A DNA stretch of 12,111 nt from Anaerolineae bacterium (lineage in GTDB: Bacteria; Chloroflexota; Anaerolineae; Aggregatilineales; Phototrophicaceae): NCBI GenBank assembly GCA_025454715.1, contig JALONY010000131.1, positions 1 to 12,111 on the forward strand. Direction: 5' to 3'. The notes under the pieces are model-generated. The model ran no database searches, had not been told where the DNA came from, and was given only the letters and a program-made list of their open reading frames with translations. The position numbers were made by a program, and so were the translations under genes. Shown one piece after another: positions 6,978 through 12,111 of the stretch; position 1 is the stretch's first letter; each line of letters starts with the position of its first letter.

Positions 6978-7013
6978 GCCCCTATAAGCGAGCGGATTGG
7001 CCTGCGATTGTGC

Positions 7014-7042
7014 TTGCCGTGAACGATGCTGCGGGCTATGCT
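7014..7042 (+). promoter_or_regulatory. Sigma-70 promoter of the PNPOx-like gene
   Basis: TTGCCG (7014-7019), a 17-base spacer and TATGCT (7037-7042) place the transcript start near 7049, some 27 bases before the ATG at 7076. It lies in the 98-base gap after the broken dioxygenase and gives the flavoprotein gene its own transcript. Confidence 0.6.
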
Positions 7043-7075
7043 GACATCACCGTATAAACCCGTGGGAGGGGAGCG

Positions 7076-7633
7076 ATGGCCAAGTATTACGACGACATCA
7101 CCGAGGAATTGCAGGCGTTCATCGCGCATCAGCAGATGTTTTTCGTGGCGAGCGCGCCGCTGAGCGCTGAGGGGCACGTCAACCTATCGCCCAAGGGGTT
7201 GGATTCGTTTCGGGTGTTGTCGCCCAAGCGGGTGGCGTATCTGGATTTGACCGGTAGCGGCAACGAGACCTCGGCGCACTTGCACGAGAATGGGCGCATC
7301 ACGTTCATGTTTTGTGCGTTCGACGGCGCGCCGAAGATTTTGCGGTTGTTCGGGACGGGGCGGGTGGTGTTGCCGGACTCGGCGGAATGGCCGGAGCTGG
7401 TGCGGCATTTCACGGTTCACAGCGGGGTGCGGCAAATCATCGTGGCCGACATCGCGACGGTGCAGACCGCGTGTGGGTATGCGGTGCCGTTGTATGGGTA
7501 TGAGGGGCAACGCGACACGCTGACGCGGTATTGGGACGTGAAGGGGGAAGACGGCCTCGAGGCGTACCAGCGCGAGAAAAACACGCGCAGCATCGACGGG
7601 TTGCCGACGCCGCTGGGCTTGGCCTGCGAGTAG
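7076..7633 (+). CDS. Pyridoxamine 5'-phosphate oxidase family (FMN-binding split-barrel) protein
   Basis: This is a small cytoplasmic flavoprotein of 185 residues that appears complete. The start at 7076 has GGGAGGGG 5 bases upstream. The conserved pattern of this subfamily is easy to see: MFFVASAPLSAEGHVNLSPKG near residues 21-41, YLDLTGSGNETSAHLHENGR in the barrel where FMN usually binds, ITFMFCAFDGAPKILRLFGTGRVV, and the end KNTRSIDGLPTPLGL. Members of this group are broadly conserved, but their substrate is generally not established; they are not the vitamin B6 enzyme PdxH itself. It has its own promoter and terminator and shows no functional tie to the sugar operon or the downstream defence unit. 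Confidence 0.92.
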   Translation: MAKYYDDITEELQAFIAHQQMFFVASAPLSAEGHVNLSPKGLDSFRVLSPKRVAYLDLTGSGNETSAHLHENGRITFMFCAFDGAPKILRLFGTGRVVLPDSAEWPELVRHFTVHSGVRQIIVADIATVQTACGYAVPLYGYEGQRDTLTRYWDVKGEDGLEAYQREKNTRSIDGLPTPLGLACE

Positions 7634-7646
7634 GGCGGTTGAGACG

Positions 7647-7687
7647 AAACCCCCGCTATCCGAGAAGGGTGGCGGGGGTTTTTGTTT
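7647..7687 (+). terminator. Rho-independent terminator after the PNPOx-like gene
   Basis: AAACCCCCGC (7647-7656) pairs with GCGGGGGTTT (7672-7681), and the inner ATCC/GGGT can extend the stem. The stem is followed by a T-rich tail (TTTTTGTTT). It starts 14 bases past the stop codon and isolates the downstream nuclease-helicase operon from upstream transcription. Confidence 0.9.
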
Positions 7688-7726
7688 GGGTGGGGAAGAG
7701 AATATCCATGATGAAATTGACTTTTG

Positions 7727-7748
7727 AATCCCCACAAACATGGGGATT
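7727..7748. repeat. Perfect 8-bp inverted repeat at the -35 region of the nuclease-helicase operon
   Basis: AATCCCCA (7727-7734) and TGGGGATT (7741-7748) surround a 6-base centre, 5 bases before the extended -10. It may be an operator that blocks the -35 region. Alternatively, because TTGTTT follows it, it may be a second weak terminator for the upstream gene. The sequence alone does not decide. Confidence 0.6.
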
Positions 7749-7753
7749 TTGTT

Positions 7754-7762
7754 TGCTATACT
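7754..7762 (+). promoter_or_regulatory. Extended -10 promoter (TGCTATACT) of the nuclease-helicase operon
   Basis: TATACT (7757-7762) is preceded by TG plus one base, the extended -10 form that can work without a good -35. The -35 position is occupied by CA-rich sequence inside or next to the inverted repeat. The predicted transcript starts near 7769, giving a leader of about 34 bases. Confidence 0.55.
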
Positions 7763-7764
7763 GA

Positions 7765-7790
7765 GTTTATCCTGTCTCTATCGGATAAAC
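7765..7790 (+). repeat. Perfect 8-bp inverted repeat in the leader, abutting the ribosome site
   Basis: GTTTATCC (7765-7772) and GGATAAAC (7783-7790) surround a 10-base centre. The second arm ends directly before the ribosome-binding site GAGGTGG (7791-7797) of the nuclease gene. It covers the predicted transcription start and could act as a DNA operator or, if transcribed in full, as an RNA hairpin affecting initiation. Confidence 0.55.
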
Positions 7791-7802
7791 GAGGTGGTTA
7801 TA

Positions 7803-8897
7803 ATGCAAGAACAGGAAAAAATTAAGGGAATTTTGACATTGTTTGCGGTTGGGCTGATGCAGCAATTTGCGGCCATCTACCGAGAGCAACCATCTGCCGT
7901 CACATATTTGAACCCAACGTTGCGCACAGGGTGGGAGAAGCTCAGCTTCGTGTGCCATAGCCAAGGCGTGGTTCCACCCTTGACGCTTGCGAGCTTGGTG
8001 GCGTGGTTGCACCAGCCGTTGGCCGAGTGGGGGGTTGGTGTGCCTGATGAATGGGCGGATAAAAGGCTCCTCGTAGACGCTGTAACGACCGAATTTTGTG
8101 AAGAACTCGGCGCGAGTCTGTCAGAGGTAGGGGATTTGCGGCTTGAAATGCAGGATGCGGTGTTTCGCGAGCTGCACGAGGTCTGCCGTGGTCTCGGTGA
8201 TGCCGACCTGTATAGCGCGATGCGTGAATTTTTGATTTCGCATCCCATTTTGGATGATGTGGTGGCTGATATTCAGCTCAATCGTCTCTGGCCACCCGTG
8301 ATACGTCACCTGCTACGCCGTTGTTTCGAGCCGATACCTGTGGCGTGTATCAGAAGGCATCACGGGCGAGATTGGGTTGCTGTTTGCCCTCATTGTGGCT
8401 GGACGTTGGCTTGGGTGGGGGATACCCCGTTTTGTCATCGGGGTGGGGTGTGTAAAGCGGTGTGTGGCGAGGGGTTTGAGGGATTGGTATGGCGCGAGTA
8501 TGACCCCGCACTGTCCCGCACGACCGAGGGCATTCAGCGGTATGTCGTTGCGCCAGAGGTGACTCTGCTCAGCCTACGTGATGAACTGGTAAAAACCCAC
8601 GGGGTGCGTTGTGAGCTGTTCCCCAGCTTCGACGCCTACGATATGCGTATCGTGTTGCCTAGTGGCAAAAAGTGGGCCGTGGACATGAAAGACCACAACG
8701 ATTCGGCGCGCTTAGGCCGCACCATGAAACCCTTTTTGACCGTGCCTGCGTGGGATAAAGCCTTCGTGGTCTTTCCGCAGCACCGCAAAGACGGCGACTA
8801 TCTCAATCGTTTCAAGAACCACTGGAAACGTGCCAAAAACGAAGATGTGCGTTTTGCTCAGGAGCTGTTGCGCGATGTGCGTAAGGTGGTGGGCTGA
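7803..8897 (+). CDS. pPIWI-RE-module restriction-endonuclease-like protein (zinc ribbon + PD-(D/E)xK)
   Basis: This is the predicted nuclease of the pPIWI-RE three-gene conflict module, 364 residues. The start at 7803 has GAGGTGG 5 bases upstream. The N-terminal helical part (1-190) contains family-like motifs: LTLASLVAWLHQPLAEW, TTEFCEEL and REFLISHPIL. A zinc ribbon follows, with C195, C198, C211 and C217 (CPHC then FC-x5-C). The nuclease core is C-terminal: GVRCELFPSFDAYDMRIVLP with D280, then KKWAVDMKDHND with D294-x-K296, the D...DxK metal-binding pattern. It ends with PAWDKAFVVFPQHRKDGDYLNRFKNHW, which I recognise from 'REase associating with pPIWI RE' proteins. The stop overlaps the helicase start by one base (TGATG), implying coupled translation. 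Catalytic activity is predicted only; the family match is from memory of its conserved motifs. Confidence 0.88.
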   Translation: MQEQEKIKGILTLFAVGLMQQFAAIYREQPSAVTYLNPTLRTGWEKLSFVCHSQGVVPPLTLASLVAWLHQPLAEWGVGVPDEWADKRLLVDAVTTEFCEELGASLSEVGDLRLEMQDAVFRELHEVCRGLGDADLYSAMREFLISHPILDDVVADIQLNRLWPPVIRHLLRRCFEPIPVACIRRHHGRDWVAVCPHCGWTLAWVGDTPFCHRGGVCKAVCGEGFEGLVWREYDPALSRTTEGIQRYVVAPEVTLLSLRDELVKTHGVRCELFPSFDAYDMRIVLPSGKKWAVDMKDHNDSARLGRTMKPFLTVPAWDKAFVVFPQHRKDGDYLNRFKNHWKRAKNEDVRFAQELLRDVRKVVG

Positions 8898-11800
8898 TGG
8901 TTGACGTGTGGGCAGAGCTGATACGGCTGACCAAGGCACAGGGTGGTGCGCCAACCGATTGGGTTCAAGCCGACTACGCCAAACTGTTCGAGTTTGAGGC
9001 TGTCTTGTACCTCGCGGAACGCTTGATTGAGTCGCCCGCACAACGCCCGGTCGAAGATTGTTGGACGTTGGTTTCGGGTTACTGCATTGCGGGTTTGAAC
9101 GACTCGGCTGAAGCGCGCCGGATGTGTTTGTCATTGCGTCGTCGCTTGCGGCATTTGGACAGCCATGCGGCATGGAAAACATGTTGTACGTGGTACCGCC
9201 AGCTCCCTGATAGCCTGCGCCTATACGACGTGACTTTGCAGGGCGACATGGGGTGGATGTCGGCAATTAAACCCTATTTCCCTGATTTTCATGCGCGTAA
9301 AGCGGCGTATCAAGCGCTTTGTCAAGCATTTTATGACCCCGATGACAAGCCTGCTTTACCGTGGGCATCGGCTGGGACGTATCAGTTTAAGATACGGCGA
9401 AGCCATGGAGAGGTCTTAGAGGCTGTGACGCTGACGCCTGCGCTGGCCAATCATGCGGTGAAACAGACCGCCAAACGCGCCTTGCCGACACGCACCGAAC
9501 GGGTGCCCATAACGGTTACGTTGGCAGATCTCTTGCGAACGGCTGAGGGGCTAGACCAGCGCGAGGCTGAGTTGGGTTTGACATCGCGGCGGTGGGCGGA
9601 GCGCATCAAGAATTTGGAGCTGTCTGGCGCGCATCCTGAGGCCGGCTATCACCTGACGGATGTGTTGACTCTGGACGGCTTGTTCCATCTGGTCGGGATG
9701 TTGGGCGCGGGCAAGTCGTCGTTGATTTGGGTGCTAACGGTGCATTTGGCACAACATGGGCATCACGTCTCTGTGGTGATGACGACGGTTGTCGAAACAT
9801 TGCGCTTTGCACAGTGGTTGCGCCAAATGGGGGTACGAGCCGCTCCGGTCTTGGGGCGCAAGCGCGCCGACCACGCTCGCAAGTATGGTATGGCCGAGTC
9901 CGAGGCGTTGTCTGAGGAGCGCTTATTCGTCCCGAGAACCGTTCACCCGCCCGCCGTCGATTGGTTGGTTGCGCCTTGTGCGCTGAGCGGTGCGTTGCAT
10001 GACCCCATCCCGCCCGGTGAAGAACCGTGCGATTCGCTCAAACAAATCGTCGATGGGGAAGAAAAGACCTTTCGTTGTCCGCTCAAACCCATCTGCCCGG
10101 TGCACCGCGCTGCTCGTGAGGCTGTGGATGCACAGGTGTGGGTGGTGAACCCCCAAAGCTTGCTTTATTCTGCTGCGCCCGATGGGGTGGGTGGGTCGGC
10201 GACCCGCTTATTGGAGGCGGTCTACCGCCTGAGCGATGTGGTGATTGTCGATGAGGCCGACAGTGTTCAAGTGCGTTGGGACACCACTTTTTCGCCATCC
10301 GATCCGATGGTGGGCAGTGACAATGCCTTTCTCGATTGGTTGCGTGAGCGGCTGACTCTGCACAGCAGGGGACGTAAGCGTTCGCGGGCAGGAGAAGCGA
10401 CGTTTAACCGGCTGACAAACCTCGAAGACCAGACCAATATCCTCGCGAACCATGCCTACCGCTTGCTCCAGAAACACAAAGGGGTGAAATCTTGGGTCGC
10501 TGGGCGTCAGCACACGCCATCGAGCTTGAGTTATCGGCTGGCAGAATGGCTGGTGAAGGCCTTTGTTGAGACGCGGGACAAAGTCTCTCAGAAGCGGCAC
10601 ACCGATGCCCTCAAGACCGAAATTCAACGGCTGATGGAAGACGACAAACGTCATTCTGACCATCCCTTGGCAGGATGGGTCAGCCGCTTGCTGGCGAACC
10701 CATCTGGTGATAGGGGGCTGACGAGAGAACTTCGTCAGTGGCTGATGACCCGTTTTAACCTGCGCGCAAACCATACGATGCTTGGGAAAGCGGCGCATCG
10801 TTTGGACATGGTATTGACGTTGGCGGCGTTAATCCGTCGATTTAACCGCATCACCAGTCATGAAGCATGGATCGAGCAAGAATTGGGCAGGTTCGATGGG
10901 GGTGATTTTTTGCCCAGCGAGACGGTGCGCGCCCTGATGCCGACCCCACCCTTGGATAATCCGTTGGGGTTGCGCTTGATCGTGCAGGGTACTACCGATG
11001 GTGGTGCGTTTTATCTGAGCCAAAGCCGAGGGATTGGGCGTTGGCTCTTGGTCAACCTTTCACGTTTGTATGAGGATCAATATGGCTGGGTGGGGCCGCA
11101 CGTTTTGCTGACCTCTGCGACCAGTTGGCTCCCGGGCTCGACACAGTTCAACCTGAAGCGCCCACCCGATGCCATCCTACGGCCAGCAAGGCCAGCTATG
11201 CCCGACATCACCCTCACCTATCACCCTGTCATGCACCGAGATAAGGCGATACGCATCTCTGGCGGGGGGAGTGAGGGGCAAAAATACAACAATTTGCGCG
11301 CAATGGTCAAAGGGCTGGCCGAAAGCGCGCCCGGGGTACATTCGCTCATCGAGCAAGAGCTGAACCATTGGGTCACACGTGACCCGAAAGCGCCGCGCCG
11401 CGTGTTGCTGGTGGTCAATAGTTATGACCAGAGTAGGGTGGTGTTGGAGACCATGGAGGCAATTCCTGCCTTTAAGGGGCGGGTACTCCGGCTGGTGGCC
11501 GATGACGAGACCATCACCGACGACGCCCCGTATCTGCATACCCGCAAGGTTGAATCGTTACTTGAGTATAACGCTGAGGTCTTAATTGCCCCGCTGATGG
11601 CCATTCAGCGCGGCTTCAACATCCTCGATGAGCATCACGGGGCGTTGTTGGGGTCTGTGTTTTTCCTCGTTCGTCCTTACCCGCCTCCCGATGACCTCAG
11701 CCAGCATGTGCTGGCGGTCAATGATTGGCTGATGCAGAGGCTCGAGCCCGATGGGCGTACCCTGCACAAAGCCCAAACCCTCGGCACGCTCCGCCATGTC

Positions 11801-12111
11801 CGGCAATCTGCCATGGGGATGTGGCGAAAACGCCTGCAAGCGCGCACGTTCAACGGGATGGACGACGATATTTATGCGGCATTTCTGCGTGACCATTTCG
11901 TGCCGATTTGGCAGACGATCGGGCGCTTAATCCGGGGTGGCAAGGACGCCAGAGCCTTTTTCGTCGATGGTGCCTTTGCGCCCAGCGATGGCGTGCGACA
12001 TCTCTTGCGCGACTGGCACAGGATGTTGAAGGAGCTTGATTCCGATACCGATTTGACCGTAACCGCGTTGACGGCTGCGCTGTATGCCGACGCTATCGAA
12101 GCCTTTGACCG
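8897..12111 (+). CDS. pPIWI-RE-module DinG/XPD-like helicase, 3' end outside window
   Basis: This is a large SF2 helicase, the second gene of the module. The frame is open from 8897 to the window edge (1071 full codons); I translated it throughout from 9041 and found no stop. The ATG overlaps the nuclease stop (TGATG), with AAGGTGG upstream. Residues 1-260 match the module-specific N-terminal domain (YRQLPDSLRLYDVTL, then TLADLLRTAEGLDQREAELGL). Motifs follow in order: Walker A GMLGAGKSS (267-275, K273); four cysteines C361, C378, C394 and C400 placed as in the XPD/DinG iron-sulfur domain; DEAD box D452-D455; TSAT with S740-T742; VVNSYDQSR (motif IV-like); IAPLMAIQRGFNI with R905 (motif V); and GRLIRGGKDARAFFVDGAFAP near 1009 (motif VI region). 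The C-terminus is cut by the window, but little is probably missing. It may unwind DNA or R-loops for the nuclease and a PIWI-RE partner; that role is inferred. Confidence 0.88.
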   Translation, partial: MVDVWAELIRLTKAQGGAPTDWVQADYAKLFEFEAVLYLAERLIESPAQRPVEDCWTLVSGYCIAGLNDSAEARRMCLSLRRRLRHLDSHAAWKTCCTWYRQLPDSLRLYDVTLQGDMGWMSAIKPYFPDFHARKAAYQALCQAFYDPDDKPALPWASAGTYQFKIRRSHGEVLEAVTLTPALANHAVKQTAKRALPTRTERVPITVTLADLLRTAEGLDQREAELGLTSRRWAERIKNLELSGAHPEAGYHLTDVLTLDGLFHLVGMLGAGKSSLIWVLTVHLAQHGHHVSVVMTTVVETLRFAQWLRQMGVRAAPVLGRKRADHARKYGMAESEALSEERLFVPRTVHPPAVDWLVAPCALSGALHDPIPPGEEPCDSLKQIVDGEEKTFRCPLKPICPVHRAAREAVDAQVWVVNPQSLLYSAAPDGVGGSATRLLEAVYRLSDVVIVDEADSVQVRWDTTFSPSDPMVGSDNAFLDWLRERLTLHSRGRKRSRAGEATFNRLTNLEDQTNILANHAYRLLQKHKGVKSWVAGRQHTPSSLSYRLAEWLVKAFVETRDKVSQKRHTDALKTEIQRLMEDDKRHSDHPLAGWVSRLLANPSGDRGLTRELRQWLMTRFNLRANHTMLGKAAHRLDMVLTLAALIRRFNRITSHEAWIEQELGRFDGGDFLPSETVRALMPTPPLDNPLGLRLIVQGTTDGGAFYLSQSRGIGRWLLVNLSRLYEDQYGWVGPHVLLTSATSWLPGSTQFNLKRPPDAILRPARPAMPDITLTYHPVMHRDKAIRISGGGSEGQKYNNLRAMVKGLAESAPGVHSLIEQELNHWVTRDPKAPRRVLLVVNSYDQSRVVLETMEAIPAFKGRVLRLVADDETITDDAPYLHTRKVESLLEYNAEVLIAPLMAIQRGFNILDEHHGALLGSVFFLVRPYPPPDDLSQHVLAVNDWLMQRLEPDGRTLHKAQTLGTLRHVRQSAMGMWRKRLQARTFNGMDDDIYAAFLRDHFVPIWQTIGRLIRGGKDARAFFVDGAFAPSDGVRHLLRDWHRMLKELDSDTDLTVTALTAALYADAIEAFD

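Noticed and set aside
7717..7762. TTGACT at 7717-7722 as the -35 for TATACT at 7757-7762
   Set aside because: The spacer would be 34 bases, twice the workable length. The extended -10 explains the promoter better.
1..12111. CRISPR array, tRNA or rRNA genes, transposase or integrase genes
   Set aside because: Reading both strands, I saw no regularly spaced direct repeats, no tRNA-like cloverleaf and no ORF with transposase or recombinase motifs.

Overview
The window looks like chromosomal DNA of a GC-rich, probably monoderm bacterium. The best guess is a Chloroflexota (Anaerolineae-like) lineage, from the style of the sugar-binding protein, the permeases and the secreted hydrolase. That placement is an impression from protein sequence, not a phylogenetic result. 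It holds three functional blocks.

Block 1 (1-6080) is a sugar-uptake locus. On the minus strand, running right to left, are a solute-binding protein (4723-3332), two ABC permeases of MalF type (3230-2262) and MalG type (2256-1222), and a secreted clan GH-A glycoside hydrolase (1115 to beyond base 1) that carries an apparent single-base frameshift. A LacI-family regulator (5046-6080) is transcribed divergently. The 322-base divergent region contains a near-consensus minus-strand promoter (TTGACT, 17 bases, TATAGT). Its spacer holds the perfect palindrome TGGGAGCGCTCCCA, which is the known CebR/CelR operator of actinobacterial cello-oligosaccharide regulons. Two further palindromes of a different class (TTGTTCA-N-TGAACAA) lie near the regulator gene. 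Intercistronic hairpins separate the binding protein from the permeases and the permeases from the hydrolase. No ATPase gene is present, so the importer probably borrows a shared MsmX/MsiK-type ATPase. The simplest reading is a beta-glucan or cello-oligosaccharide utilisation operon: the hydrolase cuts polymer outside the cell, the importer takes up oligomers, and LacI-type repression is lifted by the sugar.

Block 2 (6143-7687) has two housekeeping-type genes. The first is a two-domain VOC/ring-cleaving dioxygenase (MhqO-like) that appears broken by an internal out-of-frame deletion. The second is an intact pyridoxamine-5'-phosphate-oxidase-fold flavoprotein with its own promoter and a strong intrinsic terminator.

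Block 3 (7688-12111, running off the right edge) is the most interesting. It is a two-gene, translationally coupled unit that matches the pPIWI-RE conflict/defence module: a zinc-ribbon plus PD-(D/E)xK nuclease (7803-8897), then a large DinG/XPD-like helicase (8897 to the edge) with a four-cysteine iron-sulfur signature and an N-terminal module-specific domain. The third expected component, the prokaryotic PIWI-RE (Argonaute-like) protein, is not in the window. It should lie just past base 12111, since the nuclease's 5' side is closed by a terminator and an unrelated gene. The leader of this unit carries two perfect 8-bp inverted repeats around an extended -10 promoter, which suggests controlled expression.
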